The notes under the pieces were generated by a model, which saw only the letters and a program-made list of their open reading frames with translations, searched no databases and was not told where the DNA came from. Shown piece by piece: positions 27,125-36,165 of a stretch of 64,000 nucleotides of DNA; the first letter of the stretch is position 1, and each line of letters opens with the position of its first letter. A program made the position numbers and the translations under genes. The DNA is from Streptomyces sp. NBC_00286 (GTDB lineage Bacteria > Actinomycetota > Actinomycetes > Streptomycetales > Streptomycetaceae), in NCBI RefSeq assembly GCF_036173125.1, contig NZ_CP108054.1, positions 7,283,001 through 7,347,000 on the forward strand, in the 5' to 3' direction.

Positions 27125-27958
27125 ATGCATGATCTGCGCGTGGGGTTCGGCTACTTGGGGCAGGGGCAGCGTTGGGTTGCCCGGCATGGGAAGCAGTTCG
27201 GGTTCGGGCTGATCCCGGGGCTCATCACGCTTGTGCTGTATGCGGCCGCGCTCGTCGGCCTGGCCGTGTGGGGTACGGACTTCGTGGCCTGGGCCACCCC
27301 GTTCGCCGATGACTGGGCGAGCCCCTGGCTGGGCCTCTTCCGAGGGTTCCTGACGGCAGTCCTTTTCGCGCTCGCGCTCCTCCTCTCCGTCGTCACCTTC
27401 ACCGCCGTGACCCTGCTCATCGGGCAGCCCTTCTACGAGAAGCTCTCCGAGTCCGTGGACCGGGACGTCTCGCCGGACGGGACGGCGCCCGAGTCGGGGC
27501 TCTCGTTGTGGCGGGAGTTGGTGATCTCGGGGCGGGACAGTCTCCGGATCGTCGTCCGGGCGGCGGCATGGGGCGTGTTGCTCTTCGCGCTCGGGTTCAT
27601 CCCGTTCGTCGGGCAGACCGTCGTGCCGGTGATCGGGTTCTTCGTCACCGGGTTCTTCCTGACCGAGGAGCTGACGAGCGTCGCGATGCAGCGCCGTCGC
27701 GTCGAACTCCGCGACCGCCTCCGCCTGTTGCGCGCCCGCAAGGCCCTGGTGTGGGGCTTCGGCACCCCCCTCGCCCTCGCCTTCGTCGTACCGTTCGTCG
27801 CCGTGTTCCTGATGCCCGGCGCGGTCGCGGGCGCCACACTGATGGCCCGCGACCTGCTGGGCGAGCAGACGGAAGACGGAGAAGGAGAAGGAGAAGACGA
27901 GGGCGAGAGCCAGGGCCAGGAGCCAGGTCAGGTCCGGGGCGGCTCCGTCACCTGGTGA
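27125..27958 (+). CDS. EI24/CysZ-like membrane protein
   Basis: 277 residues from ATG 27125. Four to five hydrophobic segments (about 22-55, 70-105, 145-185, 218-240) and the shape of the N-terminus ('GFGYLGQGQRWVARHGKQFGFGLIPGLITLVLYA') mark the EI24 domain family (PF07264), which includes the CysZ sulfate transporter. The role of actinobacterial members is not settled. The last 35 residues are a hydrophilic acidic tail (EDGEGEGEDEGESQGQEPGQ) with a repetitive GAG/GGC-rich code. It stands alone between unrelated genes and is convergent with the next one. Confidence 0.85.
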   Translation: MHDLRVGFGYLGQGQRWVARHGKQFGFGLIPGLITLVLYAAALVGLAVWGTDFVAWATPFADDWASPWLGLFRGFLTAVLFALALLLSVVTFTAVTLLIGQPFYEKLSESVDRDVSPDGTAPESGLSLWRELVISGRDSLRIVVRAAAWGVLLFALGFIPFVGQTVVPVIGFFVTGFFLTEELTSVAMQRRRVELRDRLRLLRARKALVWGFGTPLALAFVVPFVAVFLMPGAVAGATLMARDLLGEQTEDGEGEGEDEGESQGQEPGQVRGGSVTW

Positions 27959-28000
27959 CCTACCAGGGCACCGAACCGACCTGCCAGGACGCGTCCTGAA

Positions 28001-29263
28001 TTACCTGGACCCCTCCGCCGCCACCCTCACGATCTCGCGGATCTGCCCGATGATGTCCAGCCGGTTCTGGACGAACTGCGGATCCGTGACCGTACCCGTC
28101 GCCGGATCCGTGTTGCCCGTGCCGAACTGCAGCACCGGCGTGTGCACATGCCCGCCGGGCAGCGAGCCGCGCAGGCCGAGGTGGTCGCGCAACAGCGTCG
28201 CCCGGTACGCGATCTCGTTGGAGAGGTAGTCCCCGCCGCCTCCGGCCCGCGCCGTCGAGCCCGGCGTCGGACCCCCGGGACGTACGACCGGATCCGTACC
28301 GCCCGCCGGAATCTCGGTCACCTCCGTGTTGTCGTACACGGGGAAGCGCCCCGTGCTCGCGGCCACAATCTCCTTGTACGGCAAGGTCGTTGACGTCCAC
28401 TGCGGCTGCGAGGCCGGGTCGTTCACCGGGATGGTCTCCGTGCGCGACAGGTTCTCGTTGTCCGGGAAACCGCCCCGCCAGGCGCCATTGGTGCGCTCGA
28501 CGTCGAAACGGCCCACCCGGCCCTGGCTGACCGTGGTGAACAGGTCGACCCGGGGGAGGTACGGACGCAGCGTCCGCTCCACCGTTCCCTCGGTGAAGTC
28601 CTGCCAGCGGACCGGGAAGAGCGCCGTCTCGATACGGGCCGGACCGTCGGCCGTCTTGATCACCGTGCCGTCGAGGGCGAGGGCCGTAGCTCCCGACGGG
28701 TTGGAGATCCGCACGTCCCGGTCCAGCGTGAACGGGTCGAAGCCGGTCACCAGGATCCGCTTGACACCCTTACCGCCCTTGCTGCCGTGCGGATAGCGGA
28801 TGGTGTCCTGACCACGCGAGGTCCGCTCAAGCGAGGCCAGCAACCCAGCGCGTTGGGCCTCGGAAAGGCCGAACTCCGGCTCCCACTGGCGTACTTCCCG
28901 CGTCATCCCGAGCCGCGCCCAGTACAGCGGCCGGTCGTCGTCCCGCGAAAGATCGCCACCCGCCGGACCCCGCCCCTGCGCCCGGTCCACGGCCCGCCTC
29001 CACAGCCGCGAACCCTGCCGTACGACCACCCGCTCGGCCTCCGCATACGACCGCACCTTCCCCAGCGCCCGCGCCAACTCCGGTGCCACCGCGTCGAATC
29101 CGGAACGCCGCAGGATCTCCTGGGGCGCCGCTCGGTCGAGTCGCAGTTCCTCCACGGTGGGCGCGGCCTTGGGTTCCTCGACAGCCAAGGCAGGCGGAGT
29201 CGCGAGGCCCGCGAGAACGGCCGCCAGTCCGAGGGCGCCAAGCCGAACACGTATATAACTCAA
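28001..29263 (-). CDS. Exported pyroglutamyl-peptidase-like protein with Cys-to-Ser active site
   Basis: 420 residues from a TTG start at 29263; no stronger in-frame start is visible, and GGAAGG lies about 12 bases upstream. A signal peptide (MSYIRVRLGALGLAAVLAGL, cleaved after ALA) is followed by a helical N-terminal region of about 140 residues not found in classical enzymes. The C-terminal half starts with the peptidase C15 motif ILVTGFDPF (170-178). Where C15 enzymes have YVCN with the nucleophilic Cys, this protein has YLSN (Ser348). His374 (HVHTP) fits the catalytic histidine. It may be a Ser-dependent hydrolase or an inactive binding protein. The stop is TAA. Confidence 0.8.
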   Translation of the reverse strand: MSYIRVRLGALGLAAVLAGLATPPALAVEEPKAAPTVEELRLDRAAPQEILRRSGFDAVAPELARALGKVRSYAEAERVVVRQGSRLWRRAVDRAQGRGPAGGDLSRDDDRPLYWARLGMTREVRQWEPEFGLSEAQRAGLLASLERTSRGQDTIRYPHGSKGGKGVKRILVTGFDPFTLDRDVRISNPSGATALALDGTVIKTADGPARIETALFPVRWQDFTEGTVERTLRPYLPRVDLFTTVSQGRVGRFDVERTNGAWRGGFPDNENLSRTETIPVNDPASQPQWTSTTLPYKEIVAASTGRFPVYDNTEVTEIPAGGTDPVVRPGGPTPGSTARAGGGGDYLSNEIAYRATLLRDHLGLRGSLPGGHVHTPVLQFGTGNTDPATGTVTDPQFVQNRLDIIGQIREIVRVAAEGSR

Positions 29264-29374
29264 GGGAGTTCAAGTCCTTCCGTCACGCGAAACGCCGGGT
29301 GGCGGAAGTATCGCGTGACGGATGGGGCGTACGCCACGGGGCCACGGTCGCCGAAACAGCGCCGAAACCATCAG

Positions 29375-29407
29375 CCCCCGGAAGCCGTCATCCCCCGGAA
29401 GCCGTCA
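29375..29407. repeat. Two tandem 17-base repeats
   Basis: CCCCCGGAAGCCGTCA occurs at 29375-29390 and again at 29392-29407. It lies between the exported C15-like gene and the TetR gene, just beyond the TetR stop. The role is unknown. Confidence 0.8.
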
Positions 29408-29421
29408 GGCCCTCAAATCCC

Positions 29422-29991
29422 TTAACTCCCCTTCTCGCCAAGCAACGTGAGGAAGTCCCGGAACGCACCCGCCATGTCCACCTTCTCCGGAGCCAGCAGC
29501 CACTGGTACTGAAGCCCGTCCATCACCGCGACGAGCAGCGGGGCCGCCCGCTCCGGAGTGAGTCCGCTCGGCAGCCGCTCGCCGTATTCGGAGCGCAGAA
29601 TCCCCGCCATGTTTGCGCGCACATTCTCGTACCGTCCGGTGAAGAACTCGCGGGCCGGATGCTCTTCCGTGACGCTTTCGCCGAGCAGGGCCGAGAAGGT
29701 CTGCACGATGCCCGCCCGCATCGAGTTGTAGTCGACGAGCGAGGCGAGCAGGTCGAGCCGCCAGTGGGAGTCCGGCAGCGCGTCCCACTGGTCGCGCTCC
29801 TCCAGGACGGCGACGAGCATGGCCTCCTTCGTCGGGAAGTAGTGCAGCAGGCCCTGCTGGGTGAGTCCCACCCGCTCCGCGACCGCACCGAGACTCGCCC
29901 CCCGGTAGCCACGCTCGGCGATCACCTCCAGGGCAGCCCGGAGGATCTCCGCGCGCCGCTCGGCACCCCTGATGGCCCTGGTCGTCGACAT
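29422..29991 (-). CDS. TetR-family transcriptional regulator
   Basis: 189 residues. ATG 29991 is chosen over a start 8 codons upstream because GGTGGAG lies just before it. N-terminal TetR helix-turn-helix: 'ILRAALEVIAERGYRGASLGAVAERVGLTQQGLLHYFPTKEAML'. The ligand-binding half ends 'LLVAVMDGLQYQWLLAPEKVDMAGAFRDFL', a C-terminal type common in repressors of sugar-hydrolase genes in Streptomyces. It is divergent from the GH3 gene 125 bases away, so it probably controls that gene and itself. The inducer is unknown. Confidence 0.92.
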   Translation of the reverse strand: MSTTRAIRGAERRAEILRAALEVIAERGYRGASLGAVAERVGLTQQGLLHYFPTKEAMLVAVLEERDQWDALPDSHWRLDLLASLVDYNSMRAGIVQTFSALLGESVTEEHPAREFFTGRYENVRANMAGILRSEYGERLPSGLTPERAAPLLVAVMDGLQYQWLLAPEKVDMAGAFRDFLTLLGEKGS

Positions 29992-30046
29992 ATCTCCACC
30001 GTAAATCATGCACATGAAGATTCACATAACGGCCAGATTACGGAAC

Positions 30047-30064
30047 CTACCTATCTACAGGTAA
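30047..30064. promoter_or_regulatory. Possible TetR operator in the tetR-GH3 divergent region
   Basis: TACCTATCTACAGGTA has 5-bp inverted arms (TACCT/AGGTA) around six bases. It lies 53 bases upstream of the GH3 start and 57 bases from the TetR start. The half-sites are short, so this is a weak call. Confidence 0.35.
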
Positions 30065-30116
30065 CACGTGCACGATGGACGGACGGCACGGACGTCGTCA
30101 ATGAGGAGGCACCGGC

Positions 30117-32672
30117 ATGGCGGGAACGCAGGGTAATCAGGGCAACTCCGGGTCGCATCACGGCAGTTCCCAGGCGAACCAGGGCAACGCCCAGCCGAAC
30201 CAGGGCAACGCCCAGGCGCACCAAGGCAACCCGCCGGCCGACGAGCCCACCCGCCCGGCCGACCAGGCACGCGAGGCCGTGGTCGAAGCCGCGCTCGGCA
30301 GGCTCGACCTCGACGCGAAGGCGCGGTTGCTCGCCGGTCAGGACATGTGGTCCCTGCCCGCGTTGCCCGAGATCGGCCTCGAGTCCCTGGTCATGTCCGA
30401 CGGCCCGATCGGCGTACGAGGCGTGCGCTGGACCGCCGACGACCCGTCCGTCGCGCTGCCGTCCCCGACCGCCCTCGCCGCCACCTGGGACCCCGGACTC
30501 GCCCGCAGGGCAGGCGTGTTGCTCGCCCAGGAGGCCCGCCGCAAGGGCGTGCACGTCCTGCTCGCGCCCACCGTCAACCTGCACCGCTCGCCGCTCGGCG
30601 GGCGCCACTTCGAGGCGTACAGCGAGGACCCGTATCTGACGGGGCGGATCGGCACCGAGTACGTCCGCGGTGTGCAGGCGGGCGGCGTCGGCACCACCGT
30701 CAAGCACTTCGTCGCGAACGACGCCGAGACCGAACGCTTCACGGTGAACAACCTGGTCTCCGAACGCGCCCTGCGCGAGCTCTACTTGGCCCCCTTCGAA
30801 GTGATCGTCGCAGGCGCCCGACCCTGGGGCATCATGACCGCCTACAACTCGGTCAACGGCACGACGATGACCGAACACCGCCGGCTCGTCGACGAAGTCC
30901 TGCGCGGCGAATGGGGCTTCGACGGCATCAACGTCTCCGACTGGACGGCCGCCCGGTCCACCGTCCCCGCCATCGAGAGCGGCCTCGACATCGCGATGCC
31001 CGGCCCGCAGACCGTGTACGGCGACGCGCTCGCGCAGGCCGTACGGGACGGGCGGGTCGAGGAGGCCACCATCGACGCGGCGGTACGGAACGTGCTGCGC
31101 CTCGCCGCCCGCACCGGCATCCTTGAGGGCGCCGAGCCCGCCGTAACCGAGCTGCCCGGACCCGTCGACGGCGAGGCCCTGGCCCGCGAGATCGCCCGCC
31201 GCTCCTTCGTGCTCGTACGCAATGAAGGCGCCCTTCCCCTCCCCGAAGGACACCGAGTCGCCCTGATCGGCGCCGCCGCCCGCGACGCCCGCGTCCTCGG
31301 CGGCGGCTCCGCCACCGTCTTCCCCGCCCGGATCGTCTCCCCGCTCGACGGACTCACCGCCGCCCTGCCCGAGGGCACCCTCACGTACGCGGTCGGCGCC
31401 GACCCGAATCAGGAACTCACTCCGGCCGACCAGGGGTTCGAGCTGCGCGCCGTCTGCCGGGACGCCGACGGCAACGTCATCGGCACCGGCTCCGCGCCCA
31501 ACGGTCATATCCAGTGGATGGGTTCGGACCTCCCCGACGGCGTCACCCACGCCGCCCTCCACACCGTCGAGCTGACCGGCACCTTCACCCCGCGCGAGAG
31601 CGGCGCGCACACCTTCGGCATCAAGGGCCTGGGGGCGTTCACGCTCACCATCGACGGCACCACGTACTTCGACGACGTCCAGCGCCCGGAGTCGGACGAC
31701 CGCTTCGAGTCGTTCCTCCGGGCCCCGACGCCCCGCGCGCAGGCAGAACTGATCGCGGGCGAGCCCGTCGACGTCACCCTCACCTACGTCCTCGCCCTCC
31801 CCGAAGGCATCCCGATGCCGGTCGTCACCTTCACGCTCGCCCACCGGGAGCCGCAGCGAGACCCCGACGAACTGATCGCCGAGGCGGTCGAAGCCGCCCG
31901 CGCCGCCGACACCGCCGTTGTCGTGGTCGCCACCACCGAACTCGTCGAGTCCGAGGGCTTCGACCGGAAGGACCTGCGCCTCCCCGGCCGCCAGGACGAC
32001 CTCGTCCGCGCGGTCGCCGCCGCCAACCCGAACACCGTGGTCGTCGTCAACTCCGGCTCCCCGGTGGAACTTCCCTGGCGCGACGAGGTCGCCGCCGTCC
32101 TCCTCGACTGGTTCCCCGGCCAGGAAGGCGGCGCCGCACTGGCCGACGTGCTGACCGGCGCGTACGAACCGGGCGGCCGACTCCCCACCACCTGGGGCTC
32201 CCTGACGGACGCCCCGGTCACCCAGGTCACCCCGGTCGACGGCGAACTCCCGTACAGCGAGGGCGTGTTCATCGGCTACCGCGCCTGGCAGAAGGAGGGC
32301 AGGACTCCCTCGTACGCCTTCGGTCATGGCCTCGGCTACACCGACTGGACGTACGAGTCGGTCAAGGTCGAGGGCAGCACCGTCACGGTTCGCGTCACCA
32401 ACTCCGGTACGCGCACGGGCCGCGAGGTCGTCCAGGTCTATCTCGCGCCGACGGAGACCGACTCCGAGCGGCCGGTGCGGTGGCTCGCCGGTTTCGCGGG
32501 TGTCGAGGCCGCGCCCGGTGAGACCGTCGAGGTCAGCGTCGAACTTCCGCGCCGCGCCTTCGAGATCTGGGAGGAGACCGCTGACGCGTGGGCGTTCGTG
32601 AAGGGTTCGTACGAGGTGGAGGCGGGCCGGTCGATCGCGGACCTACGGGTCACGACGACGATCGACGTGTGA
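30117..32672 (+). CDS. GH3-family beta-glycosidase with PA14 insertion
   Basis: 851 residues; ATG 30117 has GAGGAGG at 7-base spacing. Residues 1-45 are low-complexity Asn/Gln/Gly repeats (NQGNAQPNQGNAQ, HQGN). The GH3 N-terminal barrel follows, with K196-H197 and the nucleophile D275 in GINVSDWTA. A PA14 sugar-binding domain lies near 440-580 (SGAHTFGIKGLGAFTLTIDG), then the GH3 C-terminal domain ('GSPVELPWRDEVAAVLLDWFPGQEGG') and a fibronectin III-like end ('VRVTNSGTRTGREVVQVYL'). PA14 inside GH3 is typical of beta-glucosidases and related enzymes of plant-material users. No signal peptide, so it probably acts on imported oligosaccharides in the cytoplasm. Divergent tetR is the likely regulator. 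Confidence 0.93.
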   Translation: MAGTQGNQGNSGSHHGSSQANQGNAQPNQGNAQAHQGNPPADEPTRPADQAREAVVEAALGRLDLDAKARLLAGQDMWSLPALPEIGLESLVMSDGPIGVRGVRWTADDPSVALPSPTALAATWDPGLARRAGVLLAQEARRKGVHVLLAPTVNLHRSPLGGRHFEAYSEDPYLTGRIGTEYVRGVQAGGVGTTVKHFVANDAETERFTVNNLVSERALRELYLAPFEVIVAGARPWGIMTAYNSVNGTTMTEHRRLVDEVLRGEWGFDGINVSDWTAARSTVPAIESGLDIAMPGPQTVYGDALAQAVRDGRVEEATIDAAVRNVLRLAARTGILEGAEPAVTELPGPVDGEALAREIARRSFVLVRNEGALPLPEGHRVALIGAAARDARVLGGGSATVFPARIVSPLDGLTAALPEGTLTYAVGADPNQELTPADQGFELRAVCRDADGNVIGTGSAPNGHIQWMGSDLPDGVTHAALHTVELTGTFTPRESGAHTFGIKGLGAFTLTIDGTTYFDDVQRPESDDRFESFLRAPTPRAQAELIAGEPVDVTLTYVLALPEGIPMPVVTFTLAHREPQRDPDELIAEAVEAARAADTAVVVVATTELVESEGFDRKDLRLPGRQDDLVRAVAAANPNTVVVVNSGSPVELPWRDEVAAVLLDWFPGQEGGAALADVLTGAYEPGGRLPTTWGSLTDAPVTQVTPVDGELPYSEGVFIGYRAWQKEGRTPSYAFGHGLGYTDWTYESVKVEGSTVTVRVTNSGTRTGREVVQVYLAPTETDSERPVRWLAGFAGVEAAPGETVEVSVELPRRAFEIWEETADAWAFVKGSYEVEAGRSIADLRVTTTIDV
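30177..30230. repeat. 21-base tandem repeats encoding the GH3 N-terminal NQGNAQ region
   Basis: AACCAGGGCAACGCCCAGCC and its neighbour form two near-identical 21-base copies (30177-30197, 30198-30218), with a partial third. They encode NQGNAQP and NQGNAQA, then HQGN. Copy number may vary between strains. Confidence 0.8.
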
Positions 32673-32674
32673 CG

Positions 32675-32700
32675 GCAGCGGGGCCCTTACGGGCCCCTGC
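32675..32700. terminator. Terminator between the GH3 and SGNH genes
   Basis: GGGGCCC (32680-32686) pairs with GGGCCCC (32691-32697) around TTAC, with partly matching GCAG/CTGC flanks. It lies 8 bases after the GH3 stop and before the convergent SGNH stop. Confidence 0.6.
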
Positions 32701-32714
32701 GCGCGCCTCGTCCG

Positions 32715-33638
32715 TCAGCCGGAGCCGGTCGGCAGCTTCAACTCGTCCGGCTTCGGCGCCGTCACCACGCGATACGCCATCTCCGCCAGCAGCTTCTGGC
32801 CGCTCGTACTCGGGTGGAACCAGTCCCAGGTGCTCAACTGTGGAGTCTCGAACCGGTACTTGTAGACGGCTCCGCCGTCGAAGCGGCACCGCTCGTCCTT
32901 CTCGCACACGTCTTTCAGAACGGCGTTGTACTCCTTGACCCGGTCCTGCACCTTGTCGCGCCGCGAGGTCGCCGCCGTGCCCAGGTCATCCGGGTCCGCC
33001 AGCATCGAGGAGCAGATGCCCAGCTTCCACATCCGCTTGCTGAGCTCGCTGGTCCGGCCGATCGACCACAGCCGCTTCAGATCGGGCACGCTCGCCACGA
33101 ACACCTGGGTCTTCGGCGACGTCTCACGCAGCGTGGTCATCGCGTCCACGAACTGGGCGCGGAAGTCCTTCACCGAAGTCATCGCGTCCACCGTCGGCTG
33201 GCAGGCGTCATTGGCGCCGGCCAGCACCGTCACCAGGTCCGGCTTCTTCGTCGCCGCCTGAGCCAGTTGGTCGTCCACGTCGGCCATCTGGGCGCCGGTC
33301 TTCGCGTAGTTCCAGCTCCGCTCGGCGGCCCCGGTCTTCCCGAGCAGCCGCACCGCGAGGCTGTTGACCTTCGCGTCGGTGCCGGTCGCCCACGAGACCG
33401 CGGGGCAGTCGGTCAGCACCTCGCAGGCGTCGAAGGCGCGCGTGATGGAGTCGCCGACCGCGGCGATCGACTTCGGGGCAAGGTTCCAGGCAGGGGGCTC
33501 CGGCTTCGACCGCGAGGTGCTGGTGGGGGCTGCCGCGTTGCCGCCGACCGCGTCGCAGCCGGCTGTCCCCACGATGCCGAGAAGCGCCGCCGCCGCTGCG
33601 GCGGCAACTGCACGTGATCGGTAACCACGTTTCCGCAT
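32715..33638 (-). CDS. SGNH/GDSL-family hydrolase lipoprotein
   Basis: 307 residues; ATG 33638 follows GAGGAG. The signal sequence ends in a lipobox (TAGC, Cys28), so it should be anchored on the outer face of the membrane. Block I is AVGDSIT with the nucleophile Ser64, block III is AGANDAC, and block V DWFHP supplies Asp272 and His275. Several extra cysteines (DACEVLTDC, CEKDERC) probably form disulfides outside the cell. SGNH enzymes are esterases or lipases; the substrate is not deducible. It ends 43 bases from the convergent GH3 gene and may share its terminator. Confidence 0.92.
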   Translation of the reverse strand: MRKRGYRSRAVAAAAAAALLGIVGTAGCDAVGGNAAAPTSTSRSKPEPPAWNLAPKSIAAVGDSITRAFDACEVLTDCPAVSWATGTDAKVNSLAVRLLGKTGAAERSWNYAKTGAQMADVDDQLAQAATKKPDLVTVLAGANDACQPTVDAMTSVKDFRAQFVDAMTTLRETSPKTQVFVASVPDLKRLWSIGRTSELSKRMWKLGICSSMLADPDDLGTAATSRRDKVQDRVKEYNAVLKDVCEKDERCRFDGGAVYKYRFETPQLSTWDWFHPSTSGQKLLAEMAYRVVTAPKPDELKLPTGSG

Positions 33639-33837
33639 CCCCGGATCTCCTCGCTAATCGTGCAACGGTAACCCGTAATACGGGCGTCCCCCCGAGTGAA
33701 CCTCAGTGTTTTCGGGGCGCTGGGACCGACGGTACGTCACCCTCCTTGCGCCCTCGCACGGTAGCCTCGCCACGTGGCTGCCCCGCCACCGAGGTTCCGC
33801 CAAGTTACAAGATGCAATGCTCTGCCCGGAGGTCCCA

Positions 33838-34332
33838 GTGACGACACGTGGAGTTCTCTACGTGCACTCCGCGCCGCGCGCGCTGTGCCCGCACGTCGAA
33901 TGGGCAGTCGCGGGCGTGCTCGGCACACGCGTCAACCTCGACTGGATCCGGCAGCCCGCGGCGCCGGGCACCTGGAGATCCGAGTTCTCCTGGCAGGGCG
34001 AGTCCGGCACCGCCTCCAAACTGGCCTCGGCACTGCGCGGCTGGCAGATGCTGCGCTTCGAAGTCACCGCCGAGCCATCCGCCGCCGCGGAGGGCGAGCG
34101 CTATAGCTGCACCCCTGACCTGGGCATCTTCCACGCCGTCACCGGTATCCACGGCGACATCCTGATCCCCGAGGACCGGCTGCGCGCGGCCCTCGTCCGC
34201 GCCCAGAGCGGCGAGACGGAACTGGAGTCCGAACTCACCAAGCTCCTCGGCAAACCCTGGGACGACGAGCTGGAGCCCTTCCGGTACGCGGGCGAAGGGG
34301 CGCCGGTTCGCTGGCTCCACCAGGTCGTCTGA
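33838..34332 (+). CDS. DUF3145 family protein
   Basis: 164 residues from GTG 33838, with GGAGG 5 bases upstream; the longer frame from 33706 lacks such a signal. The start MTTRGVLYVHSAPRALCPHVEWA and the segment 'DLGIFHAVTGIHGDILIPEDRLRAAL' are characteristic of DUF3145, an actinobacterial family of about this size with no known function. The gene next to the fatty acid synthase cluster is conserved in actinomycetes in my experience, but no functional link is shown. It is convergent with fabF; a hairpin separates them. Confidence 0.88.
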   Translation: MTTRGVLYVHSAPRALCPHVEWAVAGVLGTRVNLDWIRQPAAPGTWRSEFSWQGESGTASKLASALRGWQMLRFEVTAEPSAAAEGERYSCTPDLGIFHAVTGIHGDILIPEDRLRAALVRAQSGETELESELTKLLGKPWDDELEPFRYAGEGAPVRWLHQVV

Positions 34333-34350
34333 CGCCGACTCGAACACGCG

Positions 34351-34382
34351 CGAAGGGCCCCACCAGACGGTGGGGCCCTTCG
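34351..34382. terminator. Bidirectional terminator between DUF3145 and fabF
   Basis: A perfect 14-bp stem, CGAAGGGCCCCACC (34351-34364) and its complement (34369-34382), has the 4-base loop AGAC. It lies 18 bases after DUF3145 and about 75 bases before the fabF stop. Confidence 0.88.
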
Positions 34383-34456
34383 TCACGTAGACGCACATCA
34401 CACGACGTACGACCGGAAATCGATCTCCGGCGGCCGGAAACAGCCGGACAGAAGTA

Positions 34457-35728
34457 CTAGACGGTTCGGAACGCCAGCACCACGTTGTGTCCGCCGAAGC
34501 CGAACGAGTCGTTCAGCGCGGCGATGCGGCCCTCGACGGGGAGCTTGCGAGCCTCGCCGCGGACGACATCGGCGTTGGCCTCGGCCTCCGGGTCGAGGTT
34601 CTCGATGTTGATGGTCGGCGGGGCCACCCGGTGGTACAGGGCGAGCACCGTCGCCACCGACTCCACGCCGCCCGCGCCACCGAGGAGGTGACCCGTCATC
34701 GACTTGGTGCCGGAGACCGCGAAGTGGTCGGTGTCGTCACCGAAGACCTTGCGCAGCGCCTTCAGTTCGGCGACGTCGCCGGCCGGGGTCGAGGTGGCGT
34801 GCGCGTTCACATGCACGATCTCGGCCGGGTTGAGGTCCGTGTTGTCGAGCAGGTTCTGCAGGGCGTGCGAGATGCCGAGGCCCTCGGGCTCCGGCTGCAC
34901 GATGTCGTGGCCGTCGGCCGAGATGCCCTGGCCCACCGCCTCCGCGTAGACGCGGGCACCGCGCTTGGCGGCGTGCTCGGCCGACTCGAGGACGATGACG
35001 CCCGCGCCTTCACCGAGGACGAAGCCGTCGCGCGCCATGTCGTAGGGGCGCGAGGCACCCTGCGGGTCGTCGTTGTTCTTGGACATCGCCATCATGTTGC
35101 CGAACGCGGCGATGGGCAGCGGGTGGATCGCCGCCTCCGTGCCACCGGCGACGACCACGTCGGCGCGGCCGGTGCGGATCATCTCGATCGCGTAGCCGAT
35201 GGCCTCGGCGCCCGAAGCGCAGGCGGACACCGGGGTGTGCACGCCGGCGCGGGCACCCACGAGGAGACCCACGTTGGCGGACGGGCCGTTCGGCATCAGC
35301 ATCGGAACGGTGTGCGGGGAGACGCGGCGTACGCCCTTCTCCTTCAGTACGTCGTACTGGTCGAGGAGCGTGGTGACGCCTCCGATGCCGGAGGCGATGA
35401 CCGCGCCGAGGCGGTTCGGGTCGACGTCAGCGCCCTCGCCGGCCTTGTCGGTGTAACCGGCGTCCGCCCAGGCCTCCTTGGCCGCGATCAGCGCGAACTG
35501 CGCCGAGCGGTCGAGGCGGCGGGCCTGCGGCCGGGGGATGACCTCGGTCGGCTCCACGGCGACCGGGGCCGCGATACGGACCGCCTGCTCGGCGGCCCAC
35601 TCCTGCTCCAGGGGCTTGACACCGGAACGACCGGCGACCAGACCCTCCCAGGTCGAGGCTGCGTCGCCACCCAGCGGTGTGGTTGCGCCGATACCGGTGA
35701 CGACCACGGTGCGATTGGTCGGGCTCAC
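34457..35728 (-). CDS. fabF: Beta-ketoacyl-ACP synthase II
   Basis: 423 residues from GTG 35728 (MSPTNRTVVVTGIGATTPLGG); the upstream in-frame ATG lacks support. Condenses malonyl-ACP with acyl-ACP in type II fatty acid elongation. The active-site Cys170 is in SACASGAEAIGYA, and the two histidines are in VNAHATSTPAGD and KSMTGHLLGGAGG. Length matches the family. Last gene of the fabD-fabH-acpP-fabF operon, separated from acpP by about 110 bases, and followed by a bidirectional terminator beyond its stop. Confidence 0.96.
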   Translation of the reverse strand: MSPTNRTVVVTGIGATTPLGGDAASTWEGLVAGRSGVKPLEQEWAAEQAVRIAAPVAVEPTEVIPRPQARRLDRSAQFALIAAKEAWADAGYTDKAGEGADVDPNRLGAVIASGIGGVTTLLDQYDVLKEKGVRRVSPHTVPMLMPNGPSANVGLLVGARAGVHTPVSACASGAEAIGYAIEMIRTGRADVVVAGGTEAAIHPLPIAAFGNMMAMSKNNDDPQGASRPYDMARDGFVLGEGAGVIVLESAEHAAKRGARVYAEAVGQGISADGHDIVQPEPEGLGISHALQNLLDNTDLNPAEIVHVNAHATSTPAGDVAELKALRKVFGDDTDHFAVSGTKSMTGHLLGGAGGVESVATVLALYHRVAPPTINIENLDPEAEANADVVRGEARKLPVEGRIAALNDSFGFGGHNVVLAFRTV

Positions 35729-35839
35729 GGGAATTCTTTCTCCAACGTTTACGAGGATCAGCGGCGCCACCGCCGGGTGGCGGGGCCTTCGGGGGCCCTT
35801 GGTGAAAGGACCCCCAGCGCCCTGGGCTCAGCGGCCTGC

Positions 35840-36088
35840 TCAGCCCTGGTGCTTGAGGATGTACTCGGTGGCGTCGCCGACCGTCTTGAGGTTCTTGACG
35901 TCGTCGTCCGGGATCTTGACGTCGAAGCGCTCTTCGGCGGCGACGACGACCTCGACCATGGACAGCGAGTCGACGTCCAGGTCGTCGGTGAAGGACTTGT
36001 CCAACTGGACGTCCTCAACCGGGATCCCGGCGATCTCGTTCACGATGTCGGCGAGACCGGCGACGATCTCTTCCTGAGTGGCGGCCAT
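35840..36088 (-). CDS. acpP: Acyl carrier protein of fatty acid synthesis
   Basis: 82 residues, ATG 36088 with AAGGAG at good spacing. The phosphopantetheine attachment serine is Ser41 in DVDSLSMVE, and the acidic helical sequence is typical of primary-metabolism carrier proteins, with 'EERFDVKIPDDDVKNLKTVGDA' in helix III. It carries growing acyl chains between FabD, FabH and FabF, which flank it. The 77-base gap to fabH and the common strand fit one operon. Confidence 0.97.
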   Translation of the reverse strand: MAATQEEIVAGLADIVNEIAGIPVEDVQLDKSFTDDLDVDSLSMVEVVVAAEERFDVKIPDDDVKNLKTVGDATEYILKHQG

Positions 36089-36165
36089 GTGAGGCGCTCC
36101 TTCGTAGATATCCAGAGGGTGTGGCGGTTCCCGACCGGGTCCGAGACGGACCTGGCACGGGGTGC

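Noticed and set aside
29375..29407. 17-base repeats as an operator for the TetR gene
   Set aside because: They lie behind its stop codon rather than at its promoter, and are direct rather than inverted.
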